A stretch of DNA of 64,000 nt, taken from the NCBI GenBank assembly GCA_028818385.1, contig JAPPNY010000147.1, forward strand, positions 1 to 64,000. The letters run 5' to 3'. Made by a program: the position numbers and the translations under genes. Positions 1 to 8,385 of the stretch are shown here, piece by piece. Numbering within the stretch: position 1 is the first letter of the stretch; each line of letters opens with the position of its first letter. The notes beneath the pieces are model-generated. The model saw only the letters and a list, made by a program, of their open reading frames with translations, had not been told where the DNA came from and searched no databases. This stretch comes from Spirochaetaceae bacterium (GTDB lineage: Bacteria; Spirochaetota; Spirochaetia; SZUA-6; Bin103).

Positions 1-196
1 GCTCGTAACAGTCGGGCGCCACGACCAGGAAGCCGGCCGACGCCAGTTGCACCAGGGACTGGTCCGGACTCTCCACAGCCCCCTTGCTACCGGTCCACCC
101 ATGGTAATGGACCACCACGGGAGCCGTGGGGAGGCGCGTGTCGCGCAGCACGATGCAGGGAATCTCCGCAATCTCCTGTCTCGCGATCTCGATCAT
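1..196 (-). CDS. alpha/beta hydrolase (YjfP-like esterase), N-terminal part
   Basis: Only the N-terminal 65 residues are inside the window; the rest lies to the left. The start MIEIARQEIAEIP resembles the N-terminus of E. coli YjfP-type esterases, and the downstream VVVHYHGWTGSKG carries the HG oxyanion-hole motif of the alpha/beta hydrolase or dienelactone hydrolase fold. ATG at 196 is taken as the start; a GTG at 214 is in frame and would bring the gene within 30 bases of the dehydrogenase stop at 241. It appears to be the last gene visible in the leftward operon starting at 7069. The catalytic Ser, Asp and His are not in view, so the substrate cannot be said. Confidence 0.75.
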   Translation of the reverse strand, partial: MIEIARQEIAEIPCIVLRDTRLPTAPVVVHYHGWTGSKGAVESPDQSLVQLASAGFLVVAPDCYE

Positions 197-240
197 CGCC
201 TCGAAGACTGCCACAACCCAGCTACGGCTGCACGGCGCGG

Positions 241-1275
241 TCAGTCGTCGGGGTACAGGAGGGTCTTGATCGAGCGCTTGGCCATCACCCCGTCGAACGC
301 TTCCTGCCAGCGGGTGAGCGGCAGGCGGGTGGAGATCAGCGGGGCCAGGTCGATCGTGCCCGACGCCAGCAAGGCCATCGTGCGCTCCCAGGTCTGCCAC
401 GTGTGGCAGATGGAGCCCTGCACGCGGAGCTGCTTGATCACCACCGCGTCCAGGTTCACCCGGATCGGCACACCGAAGATGCCCACCTGCGTGTACGAGC
501 CCTCGCTCTTGAGCAGCTCCAGGCACTGCGCGGCGCCGCCGGCCGCCCCCGAGCACTCCAGGGCGACGTCGGCGCCGTAGCCGCCGGTCAGGTCGGCGAC
601 GACCTCGGCCGCGTCCTCCTGTTCCACATCGAGCACGATGTCTGCGCCCAGGCTGCGGGCGCAGTCGAGCCGGACGGCATCGGCGCCGGTGCCGAGCACC
701 AGCACGCGCGCGCCGCGCACCTTGGCCAGCAGCAGCGCCATCAGCCCGATCGGGCCGGGACCGGTCACCACGACCAGCTCGCCCGCCTTGATCCCGGTGA
801 GCTCGACCACCGCCTGGTAGACGCATGCCAGCGGCTCGCTCAGCGCAGCGACTGAGGAGTCGAGGCTGTCCGGTACCCGGAAGAGGATTCCCTGACGGGC
901 CGCGCAGTACCGGGCGAAGCCGCCGTCGATCCCGCTGCCCAGCCCCGCGCGGTCGACGCAGAAAAACGGGGCGCCGGAGCGGCAGTAGCGGCAGGTCCCG
1001 CACAGCCTGCCCGCGGTCGGGTTGACGGTGACGCGGTCGCCGACGGCGAAGCCGGTGACGCCGGGCCCCGTCTCGACGATCTCGCCACACACCTCGTGTC
1101 CCATCACCACCGGTGGATGGATCACGTACTCGCTCTTCAGGATGTGGATGTCGGTGCCGCAGATGCCGGCGTTGTGGACCTGGATGACCACGTCATCCGG
1201 GCCGGCGGTGGGCTCGGGGACGTCCAGCAACTCGACGTTGCCCGGCTCCGGGCGCGTCTTGACGACCGCCTTCAT
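241..1275 (-). CDS. zinc-dependent medium-chain alcohol/sorbitol dehydrogenase
   Basis: A 344-residue NAD(P)-dependent dehydrogenase of the threonine/sorbitol dehydrogenase group. Catalytic zinc ligands are visible as Cys39 in GICGTD, His60-Glu61 in GHE and Glu147 in SEPLAC. The structural zinc lobe has Cys92, Cys95, Cys98 and Cys106. The Rossmann loop TGPGPIG sits at 171-177. It therefore looks fully functional and should oxidise a secondary alcohol or polyol, or reduce the ketone. Its ATG overlaps the stop of the upstream aminotransferase gene (ATGA), so the two are co-translated; an amino-sugar or amino-alcohol route is a reasonable inference, but the substrate is unknown. Confidence 0.9.
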   Translation of the reverse strand: MKAVVKTRPEPGNVELLDVPEPTAGPDDVVIQVHNAGICGTDIHILKSEYVIHPPVVMGHEVCGEIVETGPGVTGFAVGDRVTVNPTAGRLCGTCRYCRSGAPFFCVDRAGLGSGIDGGFARYCAARQGILFRVPDSLDSSVAALSEPLACVYQAVVELTGIKAGELVVVTGPGPIGLMALLLAKVRGARVLVLGTGADAVRLDCARSLGADIVLDVEQEDAAEVVADLTGGYGADVALECSGAAGGAAQCLELLKSEGSYTQVGIFGVPIRVNLDAVVIKQLRVQGSICHTWQTWERTMALLASGTIDLAPLISTRLPLTRWQEAFDGVMAKRSIKTLLYPDD

Positions 1276-2564
1276 GCCGCCGCAGGCAGCTCCTTCAGCA
1301 CCTCCCGCATGGCCGCGAGCGCCCGGTCCAGGTCCTCGTCGGTGTGGGCCGTCGACAGGTAGATCTTCTCGTACGGGCTGACGAAGAAGCCTCGCCTGAT
1401 CATGCCGACGCCGAAGCGGAACGCACGCTCCTTGTCGGCGTACAGCATGCTCTCGTAGTTGACGATCTCGTCCGCCTCCGTGAACAGCACCTGCAGCACC
1501 GGTCCGTCGCCGCCGACCAGCAGGGGGATGGAGAATTCGCGCCCCATCGAAACGACTTCGGCACGGATGCGGTCAGCCATCGCGTCGAGCCGCTCGTAGG
1601 TGCCGGGCTCGGCCAGCACGTTCAGCGTGGCCAGGCCGGCCGCGGCCGAGAGCGGGTTGCCGTTGAAGGTCCCGGACACGAAGGTGCGCTGCGGGTCGTC
1701 GAGCGCCCGCCACGGATTGACGGTCTCCAGCACGTCGGCGCGGCCGCAGACCGCGGCGTTGGGGTGGCCGCCGGAGATCGTCTTGCCGTAGGCGGCCAGG
1801 TCCGGCACCACGCCGTAGCGCTCCTGCGCGCCGCCCCAGGCGATGCGGAAGCCGGTCACCACCTCGTCGAAGATGAGCATGATGCCGTGTCTGGCGGTGA
1901 GCTCGCGCAGGGTCTCGAGAAACGGCGGCTTGGGGCGGATGCAGCGCTGCAGCGGCTCCACGCAGACCGCGGCCAGGTCTTCGGCGTGCCGTTCGATCAG
2001 CCGGCGCGCCATCTCCGGGTCGTTGAACGGCGACAGCAGCAGGTCGTCGGGCATCGCCTTCGGCAGGCCGGCGGCGTCCGGCGTGGCGCGCGGATACGCG
2101 CTGGGCGCAAGCGGCTTGGCGCCGTGCAGGGCGAAGTCGCTGACGCCATGCCAGCCGCCCTCGAAGCGCAGGGCACGCCTGCGCCCGGTGAAGGCGCGCG
2201 CCATGCGCACGGCGAAGGTGACGGCGTCGGAGCCGGTGGCCACGAAACGGATCTTCTCCCCGCATGGCGAGGCATCGACGATGCGCTCGCCCAGCTCGAT
2301 GACCTTCCGGTTGACGCCGAAGTAGGTGGTGCCGCGCTGCACCTGCTCGGTCACCGCGGCCACCACCGCCGGGTGGCAGTGGCCGAGGATCATCGGCCCG
2401 CTGCCGTTCAGGAAGTCGACGTACTCGCGCCCGTCCGCGTCGTAGAGCTTGCTGCCCTGCGCACGAACGAACACCATGGAGGCGTCCTCCGGCAGGTGAA
2501 ACTCTCCCATCGTGCCGCCGACGAAGATGCGCCCGGCACGCTTCAGTAGCTCCGCTTGAGACAT
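1272..2564 (-). CDS. class III PLP aminotransferase (glutamate-1-semialdehyde aminomutase-like)
   Basis: A 430-residue fold-type I PLP enzyme of aminotransferase class III. The TGSDAV phosphate-binding loop is at 110-115, the cofactor Asp is in FDEVVTGFR (Asp233), and the Schiff-base lysine is Lys261 in AAYGKTISGGHP. The reading frame continues upstream to 2681, but that extension is arginine-rich and overlaps the MazG-like gene, so the ATG at 2564 is preferred. The family includes glutamate-1-semialdehyde 2,1-aminomutase, but the operon with a polyol dehydrogenase and carbohydrate-type proteins argues for a sugar or amino-alcohol transaminase rather than tetrapyrrole synthesis. That specificity is inferred only. 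Confidence 0.88.
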   Translation of the reverse strand: MSQAELLKRAGRIFVGGTMGEFHLPEDASMVFVRAQGSKLYDADGREYVDFLNGSGPMILGHCHPAVVAAVTEQVQRGTTYFGVNRKVIELGERIVDASPCGEKIRFVATGSDAVTFAVRMARAFTGRRRALRFEGGWHGVSDFALHGAKPLAPSAYPRATPDAAGLPKAMPDDLLLSPFNDPEMARRLIERHAEDLAAVCVEPLQRCIRPKPPFLETLRELTARHGIMLIFDEVVTGFRIAWGGAQERYGVVPDLAAYGKTISGGHPNAAVCGRADVLETVNPWRALDDPQRTFVSGTFNGNPLSAAAGLATLNVLAEPGTYERLDAMADRIRAEVVSMGREFSIPLLVGGDGPVLQVLFTEADEIVNYESMLYADKERAFRFGVGMIRRGFFVSPYEKIYLSTAHTDEDLDRALAAMREVLKELPAAA

Positions 2565-2601
2565 GCCGCACCGTAGCACGGCCGGCAGGCCCGGGCGACG
2601 G

Positions 2602-2973
2602 TCAGCGGGATCGCTTCTCCCGCGCTTTCTCCTCCGCCCACAGCCTCTTGGCCTCCTCCACCGTGACCTGCGTGCCGTCAAACACGAACGGCTTGCGGCG
2701 CCGCATCTTGGCGACCACGCCGTCCATGACCTCGCGCGCCGGGAAGGAGCCGCTCCGCTCGGCCAGCAGCATGCAGACCACGACAGTGAACAGCAGGTCG
2801 CCGAGCTCCTCCTTCACGTTCTGCCGATCGCCGTCTGCGACTGCCGCCACGAGCTCGTCCGCTTCACTGCGGATGTACTCCACGTATTCCTCCACGGTGC
2901 GCACCGTCGTCCATGGACAGCGGTCGATCACCTTGCGCGCCGCATCCGCCAGGGTCGCGAAGCTGTCGGTCAC
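2602..2973 (-). CDS. MazG-like nucleotide pyrophosphohydrolase
   Basis: A 123-residue all-alpha NTP pyrophosphatase of the MazG superfamily. The metal-binding helices are visible as EADEL (residues 37-41) and EELGDLL (55-61), preceded by the family signature CPW at 19-21 and followed by KMRRRKPFVF at 89-98, which matches the HPHVF-type end of MazG domains. It has a single domain, unlike the double-domain housekeeping MazG, so a house-cleaning role on non-canonical NTPs is likely. The ATG overlaps the stop of the SUMF1/sialidase-like gene by four bases and the aminotransferase begins 37 bases downstream, placing it firmly in the operon although its link to the other enzymes is unclear. Confidence 0.85.
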   Translation of the reverse strand: MTDSFATLADAARKVIDRCPWTTVRTVEEYVEYIRSEADELVAAVADGDRQNVKEELGDLLFTVVVCMLLAERSGSFPAREVMDGVVAKMRRRKPFVFDGTQVTVEEAKRLWAEEKAREKRSR

Positions 2974-4877
2974 GATCGGTCGGCCGCCGAGCGCCTGGTA
3001 ACCGTGATCGGCACCCCTTCGACGTGATACCGGCGCTCGGCGCCACTGTCGATGATCACGTCGGTGACCAGCACGGTGTCCGGGCCGGCCGGGATCAGAT
3101 CCTGCATGCCGGCGTGGCGGTGGCCTTCTTCGGCGCGGTAATGGAACACCTCATCGGTCCAGAGCGAGCCGGCGCCGTCCGGGCTGAACACAACGCTGCC
3201 GTCGGGGCGCGCCCGGAACAGGGCCAGCACGCCGGAAGCGGTGCGCTGCAGGCGCGGATAGATGCCGGTGATCAGCCGGTCTCCGACGTGGATGCGCTGC
3301 GGCTCGGTCCAGGTGCGGCCGGCGTCCACGGACCAGGTCATCAGCACCGGCTGGTCCAGGAACTCGCGGCCGTGCGGATCGCGGGTGCCGTGGATGCCCG
3401 TACGCATCACCGCGATCAGGTCGCCGTCCGGCAGGATCAGCAGGTCGCTCTCGTTCTGCCCCTCGCTGGTCAGATCGGGGCGGTAGCTGACCGTCGACCG
3501 GTACCGCCAGCTCCGCCCGCCGTCGCTCGACTCGACCAGGATCACTCGCGTCTTGATCCACTCCGGATCCAGCTCGAAGGCGACCGGCGAGTCCTCGCGG
3601 ATCAGGTCGCCGTCCAGGTACCCGTACATGGTCAGCAGCAGCCGGCCGTCGTCGAGCTCCACCAGGCCGCGCACGGGCAGGAACTGCCGGCCCAGCGGCA
3701 CGTGCACGTCTGTGGCGATCTGCTCCACCGTGGCCCAGTCGTCGGTGGAGCGGCCGAGCATGATCCGCCCGTGACCGGACAGCGGGGCGTCGATGCGGCA
3801 GGGAACGCCGCCGGAATCGGGGCCGAGCACCGCGATCACCGTGCCGTCGCGGAGCTGGCACTTCGCCTCGCCGAGCTGCGGGCACGGCCGCCATGTCCGG
3901 CCGCCGTCGACGGAGCGCCTGTCGTTGAGCACCCAGGTGCCGTCGCGAGTGGCCAGCATGTTCGCCGCGTTGGTCGCGACCGGCCCCAGGTCGATACGAT
4001 CGCCGACCGTGACCTCCAGCGCCGGGATGACCGGTCCTTGACCGCCGCCCGCCGTCACCGGGGTGGGCCGTTCGGCCGGCTCCGATCCGCCGCGCCGTGC
4101 CGCCTCGCCGCCGTCGCACGCCAGGCGGAAGCCGGTGCTCAGCAGGCGCATCAGGTTCGGCCCCTGGTTGAAATTCCCCCACGCGTCGGCGCCGGTGAGT
4201 ACCTGCGGGGAGTTGAACGCCGACCCCATGGCCATGAACCAATCGCGGTCGGCGCAGTACTCCCAGACGTTTCCGTGCAGGTCGTGAAACCCCCACGGGT
4301 TGGCCGGATAGGAGCCGGCAGGCAACGGATGGCCGATGCGAGACAGCGCGAAGTTCATGCGGCGCACGTCCGGATGAGGCCCCCACCAGAAGAGGGCGTC
4401 GGTGCCGGCGCGGTTGGCGTACTCGTACTCGTTGATGGTCGGCACGCGGTAGGTCCGGCCCTCGCACTCGGACAGCCAGGCGCAGAAGGCCGTGATGTCG
4501 CCGTCGTCCACGCCGGTCACCGGCAGGTCGTCGCCTGCGAACGCATCCAGGTCCCAGGTGTCCCCCTCGTGCAGGCGGCGGTGGATGTCCATCACCACGC
4601 CACCCGGCTGCCGGTGTCCGGTCGCGGCGACGAAGCGACGGTAGACGGCGTTGGTGACCGGCAGCTCCGCCAGGTAGTACGGCCGGGCGAGGTCGGACGG
4701 CTCCGGGACGCGCGGCCGGTTCAGCGCGAACGCCGCGTCGGGCTTCCCGTCCCGTGCCTGCTGCTCGCCGCGGCGGCGCATGCTCGGCACCCAGGCGTCG
4801 TACGGGCGCGGCTCGACCCGAAAGAGCCGCAGCCCCACCGAGTTTACGAAGCTGGCCTGCGGCAGGGGTTCGCTCAC
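2970..4877 (-). CDS. SUMF1-fold domain fused to sialidase-like BNR domain (copy 1)
   Basis: A 635-residue two-domain protein. Residues about 1-255 have the SUMF1/formylglycine-enzyme fold: LPVTNAVYRRFVAATG, the TYRVPTINEYEYANRAGT segment, WGFHDLHGNVWEYC and a terminal GFRLACDGG. Residues about 275-630 form a sialidase-type beta-propeller with Asp-box motifs SSDGGRSWRY and SVDAGRTWTE. The copper-binding cysteine pair of genuine formylglycine-generating enzymes (GGSYxCxxxxC region) is absent, so sulfatase activation is unlikely; the SUMF1 domain may be a carbohydrate-binding or other non-FGE variant. No signal peptide is evident. ATGA overlaps with both neighbours place it between the beta-helix protein and MazG. 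A paralogue of identical length lies at 13003-14910. Confidence 0.82.
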   Translation of the reverse strand: MSEPLPQASFVNSVGLRLFRVEPRPYDAWVPSMRRRGEQQARDGKPDAAFALNRPRVPEPSDLARPYYLAELPVTNAVYRRFVAATGHRQPGGVVMDIHRRLHEGDTWDLDAFAGDDLPVTGVDDGDITAFCAWLSECEGRTYRVPTINEYEYANRAGTDALFWWGPHPDVRRMNFALSRIGHPLPAGSYPANPWGFHDLHGNVWEYCADRDWFMAMGSAFNSPQVLTGADAWGNFNQGPNLMRLLSTGFRLACDGGEAARRGGSEPAERPTPVTAGGGQGPVIPALEVTVGDRIDLGPVATNAANMLATRDGTWVLNDRRSVDGGRTWRPCPQLGEAKCQLRDGTVIAVLGPDSGGVPCRIDAPLSGHGRIMLGRSTDDWATVEQIATDVHVPLGRQFLPVRGLVELDDGRLLLTMYGYLDGDLIREDSPVAFELDPEWIKTRVILVESSDGGRSWRYRSTVSYRPDLTSEGQNESDLLILPDGDLIAVMRTGIHGTRDPHGREFLDQPVLMTWSVDAGRTWTEPQRIHVGDRLITGIYPRLQRTASGVLALFRARPDGSVVFSPDGAGSLWTDEVFHYRAEEGHRHAGMQDLIPAGPDTVLVTDVIIDSGAERRYHVEGVPITVTRRSAADRS

Positions 4878-7069
4878 GCCCGCCCCGAGCCCGCACCGGC
4901 ACCCACCGAGCCGGGCGACTCCAGCCCGATGCGGTGCACGTCGATCGGCCGGAAGCCGAGCGCGAACGCCGGCGACTCGGGCCGCAGCCGGAAGTCGCCG
5001 TTCGCGTAGTCCATGAACAGCGGATCAGCGAACACGGAATGGCGGTCGAAGCCCAGCGCCCGCCACGCGTCGAACGACCCCTCCGGCACGCCGTTCACGA
5101 CCGGTGTCTGCCCGGCGGCCGGCCAGTACAGATTGTGGTCGCACTCGGCGAAGGCGCTGCGGGTCTGCTCGGTAGTGTTCAGCAGGGCCGCATCGCGCGT
5201 CGTGTAGAAGACGACGTTGCGCACGAAGCGGTTGCCGGAAGCCCCCTGACCCTTCGTCCAGCCGCCGCCGATCTGCAGGTCGGCCTGGCTGGCCAGCGCG
5301 TCCACGAAGACGTTGTTCTCGATCAGGATGTCGGTGGGGTTGCCGACCGGCAGCGACACGCCGCCCAGCACCGTACCGGAGACGATGTTCCCGGAGACCA
5401 GGATGCTCATGCCGGTGTTGTCCGAGTAGATCCCCCAGTTGAAGTACGGCGTCCAGATCCTGCCGCCGGCCCTGGTGCCGCGCACGTAATCGCGCTTCAT
5501 CGGCGTGCCGTAGGCGGCGCAGCCGATCACGTCCCGGATCAGGTTGTTGCGGATCACCAGGCCCTTGTTCAGATCCGGTTCGTCGGGCAGCACGAACCAC
5601 GATTCCGACATCACCGCGGCGGTGTCCGCACACTCCAGTCCCAGGCGCTCCATGCTGTTGTACTCGACGGTGATCCGCCCGAAGCCGTCCTTCATCATCA
5701 CCGCCTTGTCGGAGGTGTCGTGGATGAGGTTGTGAGCGATCACGTTGTCGACGCTGTTCATGGCGAACACCTGGATCGCGCCGCAGCGCTTCTTGATGGC
5801 GCCGTTGTGGTGGATGTGGTTGTTGCGGATCACGTTGCCGGTGAAACGCGGGTACTCGCGGGTGCGCTCGGCCACCACCTCGCGGTCCATCCACGTGACG
5901 GTGTTCTGCTTCGAGTTGCTGGCGACCGACACGCCGCACGCGCCGGCGTAGGCGAACTCGTTGGAGGCGATGGTGTTGTGGGCGTTGGGTCCCTCCAGGT
6001 GGACGCCGTCAGCGCCGACGGCGCGGAAGGTGTTGCGCTCGATCCGGCACCGCTCGGCGTGCTCGAGGTGGACGGTTCCGCCGCGAAGTCCGGGCGAGTG
6101 GAAGGTCTCCGCGTGCTGATGGTCGGGAAACGGCGAGCGGGTGTGCGCGAAGGTGAAGCCGCGGACGTGGATGTCGTGCACGGGGTGTCCGGCGGTGCCG
6201 CGCAGCTCGAAGATGCGGTCGGTGACCGGCGCGACCACGGTGCCGTCCTCGACGGAGCCGCCGGGCGGCCAGAAGTAGACGGTGCCGGCCCCGGCATCCA
6301 GGGACCACTGCCCGGGGCCGCGCAGCTCCTCCAGTACGTTCTCGACGACGAACCGGTTGCCGACCGTGAGCTCGTGCTTGCCGTGGTGGGCGAAGCGGGT
6401 CAGCGTGATCGTGCCCGACCCGTCCACGGACTCGACCGGGATGATGTCGTTCAGCCAGCACAGCCACGGGTGGATGAAGACCTCAGCCTGCCGAGGTCTG
6501 GCCCACCGCCGCGGCGGCCGCTCAGGACCGCAGCGGAGCGTTCGCGGGTATTCGTCTCCATCGGCCTTCGGCAGCACCTCCTCGATGAACGCCCAGCCGC
6601 CGTAGCGAGGATCGGCGGGGTCGCGCGCCGGCCAGCGAGCCCTGACCTGGCGCCGGTCGCGATAAAACAACTGCCGGAACATCGTTCCGGGCGGCACCGC
6701 GCACTGCACGATCGAACCGCGGTACGGCTCCCAGCCGCTCAGTGCCCGTCCGCCGCTCAGCACGGGCCGCTCGCCCGGAAACGCGCGGTAGGTAACCGGA
6801 TGCTCAGACGTACCGGAGTCGCGGGCGGCAAGCTGCAGAGGCTCGCTGAAGCCATAGGTGCCGCCCAGCACCAGCACGTCTATCGGTCCGTCGATCCTTC
6901 CCCGGCCCCTGAGCGCCCGGATTTCGTTGCGCGCGCGGATGAGGGTCGCGAACGGCCCATCGGCACCCGGTCCCGGAGTTCCGGACGCTGCAGGTACGGC
7001 CCCGGACCAGCGGTCGTCGCCGAGAGTCGAGACGTAGATGCACCGGCCCGACCGTGTGGTTCCCATCAC
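4874..7069 (-). CDS. right-handed beta-helix protein, probable polysaccharide lyase/glycosidase
   Basis: A 731-residue protein opening with CIYVSTLGDDRWSG, the usual start of parallel beta-helix (pectate-lyase-like) enzymes, followed by FATLIRARNEIR and an early G-G-T-Y motif typical of this group. Residues about 280-640 contain many PbH1-type rungs rich in N and H, for example VIRNNHIHHNGAI, VIAHNLIHDTSDKAV and ILIENNVFVDAL. Such proteins cleave or isomerise acidic polysaccharides. No clear signal peptide is seen from the ATG used, so export is uncertain. It is the first gene of the leftward operon that runs to the window edge and overlaps the SUMF1 fusion by four bases. The exact lyase or hydrolase family could not be named. 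Confidence 0.8.
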   Translation of the reverse strand: MMGTTRSGRCIYVSTLGDDRWSGAVPAASGTPGPGADGPFATLIRARNEIRALRGRGRIDGPIDVLVLGGTYGFSEPLQLAARDSGTSEHPVTYRAFPGERPVLSGGRALSGWEPYRGSIVQCAVPPGTMFRQLFYRDRRQVRARWPARDPADPRYGGWAFIEEVLPKADGDEYPRTLRCGPERPPRRWARPRQAEVFIHPWLCWLNDIIPVESVDGSGTITLTRFAHHGKHELTVGNRFVVENVLEELRGPGQWSLDAGAGTVYFWPPGGSVEDGTVVAPVTDRIFELRGTAGHPVHDIHVRGFTFAHTRSPFPDHQHAETFHSPGLRGGTVHLEHAERCRIERNTFRAVGADGVHLEGPNAHNTIASNEFAYAGACGVSVASNSKQNTVTWMDREVVAERTREYPRFTGNVIRNNHIHHNGAIKKRCGAIQVFAMNSVDNVIAHNLIHDTSDKAVMMKDGFGRITVEYNSMERLGLECADTAAVMSESWFVLPDEPDLNKGLVIRNNLIRDVIGCAAYGTPMKRDYVRGTRAGGRIWTPYFNWGIYSDNTGMSILVSGNIVSGTVLGGVSLPVGNPTDILIENNVFVDALASQADLQIGGGWTKGQGASGNRFVRNVVFYTTRDAALLNTTEQTRSAFAECDHNLYWPAAGQTPVVNGVPEGSFDAWRALGFDRHSVFADPLFMDYANGDFRLRPESPAFALGFRPIDVHRIGLESPGSVGAGAGSGRA

Positions 7070-7168
7070 CGCGGTAACGGTCCATCATCGCACGGCTCGG
7101 CCTCGGCAGTGGCGCAACTCTGCCGCCCCTCAACCGGCGACACCGATCTCGCACTACCTGGTTGGAAC

Positions 7169-7198
7169 TTGCAGTTCCGGAACCGGCGTTCATATATT
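7169..7198 (+). promoter_or_regulatory. sigma70-type promoter of the LytTR gene with inverted repeat
   Basis: TTGCAG at 7169-7174 and TATATT at 7193-7198 are separated by 18 bases, about 40 bases ahead of the GTG start with its AGGAGG-like ribosome site. The -35 element lies inside a short inverted repeat (GGAAC at 7164-7168 and GTTCC at 7173-7177), a possible operator for the regulator itself. Confidence 0.6.
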
Positions 7199-7237
7199 GC
7201 CAACAGAGATGAATTGACGAACGACAGGAGGACTTCC

Positions 7238-8302
7238 GTGGAAGAAGTAATAGGTCCTTCGACACCGGAGCAGAGAGGCTCCGGGAAGTTGGCGATGTTC
7301 CCGGATGGCGCCGATCGACCGCAGGCTATGCGCTACGAGTACCGGGAACTCCTCACGCCGCGCATGATCCGGGACGTCCTTGCCGCCCTCACTGCGGTCG
7401 TGGCCGTGTTCACCATCATCGGCCCCATCAGCACCTTCGAGCAGCTGTCCACGCTCCGGCGACTAGGCTACTGGTCGCTGTGGTACTTCGTCGCCTGGCC
7501 CGTGTGCTTCTGCATGAGCGCCGTGGCGCTGTACTGGCTGCGCGACAGCACGCCGCGGACGGCTACCATCGGCCTGGCAGGCGCCACGCTGCTCGCGGCC
7601 GTTCCCGCGACCGGTGTCGTGTGCACGATCGATCAGCTGATCCGGCCCGAGTGCGTGGGAGGACTGCCGGTCACGTACCTTCGTGTCCTGGCCGTGCTGA
7701 TGCCGGCGACGCTCCTGATCCACTTCATCGCCCTGCAGCGCGTCAAGCTGAACGGAGCTCCGGATCGACCGGAAGCGACCGAACGGCCTGCGGCTTCCAG
7801 CCGGGCCGACGATGCCGAAGTCGCCCGCCATCGCTGCGACCACGGCCATCTGCCAGCCGTCGTGCGCAACGCCGATGCGGCCGCTGCGCCGGAGGCCGGG
7901 TCGAGCCGCCAGCAACTCACGGGAAGCGCCGTACGGCCGGCAGCCGGCGCCGCCGCGACACCGCTGACGCGGCCACGTTCGATATTCGACCGGCTGCCGC
8001 GCAAGCTCGGCACCGACCTCATCTACGTCAAGGTCGAAGATCACTACGTCAAGGCATTCACGCCCGCCGGTTCGGGCCTCATCCTGATGAAATTCGCGGA
8101 TGCGGTGGCCGAGCTCAGCGCCCACGGCCTGCAGGTGCACCGCTCGTACTGGGTATCACGGCGCTACATGAAACGCGTGATTCCGAAGGACGGGCGAACG
8201 ATCCTGCGGCTCACCACCGGGCAGGAGATTCCGGTGAGCCGCACCTATCTGCGCGCCGTTCGCGCTGCGCTCGGCGACCCGGAACCGGACAGCGCCCGGT
8301 AG
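7238..8302 (+). CDS. membrane-bound LytTR-family transcription regulator
   Basis: A 354-residue protein with four predicted membrane segments at about 46-64, 77-100, 109-130 and 144-166, a low-complexity linker, and a C-terminal LytTR DNA-binding domain at about 256-345 (IYVKVEDHYVKAF, HRSYWVSRRYM and IPVSRTYL motifs). The frame is open far upstream, but a GTG at 7238 preceded by ACAGGAGGACTTCC and a promoter is the convincing start. The layout matches membrane-anchored LytTR regulators that sense a signal through their TM region and lack a receiver domain. It stands alone on the plus strand between two minus-strand gene sets and may control either of them. Confidence 0.88.
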   Translation: MEEVIGPSTPEQRGSGKLAMFPDGADRPQAMRYEYRELLTPRMIRDVLAALTAVVAVFTIIGPISTFEQLSTLRRLGYWSLWYFVAWPVCFCMSAVALYWLRDSTPRTATIGLAGATLLAAVPATGVVCTIDQLIRPECVGGLPVTYLRVLAVLMPATLLIHFIALQRVKLNGAPDRPEATERPAASSRADDAEVARHRCDHGHLPAVVRNADAAAAPEAGSSRQQLTGSAVRPAAGAAATPLTRPRSIFDRLPRKLGTDLIYVKVEDHYVKAFTPAGSGLILMKFADAVAELSAHGLQVHRSYWVSRRYMKRVIPKDGRTILRLTTGQEIPVSRTYLRAVRAALGDPEPDSAR

Positions 8303-8330
8303 CGCCGAGTCGCCGCGCCGGCCCAACGGC

Positions 8331-8385
8331 GTCCGGTAATCCGGCAGGCGTCTCCGGTTCCCGTCCGCCCGCCGGACTACCGGAC
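8331..8385. terminator. near-perfect inverted repeat between convergent genes, possible bidirectional terminator
   Basis: GTCCGGTAATCCGG (8331-8344) and CCGGACTACCGGAC (8372-8385) are complementary over 14 bases with one mismatch, with a 27-base loop. The right arm covers the stop codon of the adaptor gene. There is no T-run, so it may be a roadblock or a rho-assisted end rather than an intrinsic terminator. Confidence 0.4.

Noticed and set aside
2970..4877. Interpretation of the SUMF1 fusions as the activating enzyme of the sulfatase at 55617
   Set aside because: The essential cysteine pair is missing in both copies.
4754..7237. N-terminal extension of the LytTR frame by 828 codons
   Set aside because: The extension is antisense to the beta-helix gene and has shadow composition; the GTG at 7238 with ribosome site and promoter explains the gene.
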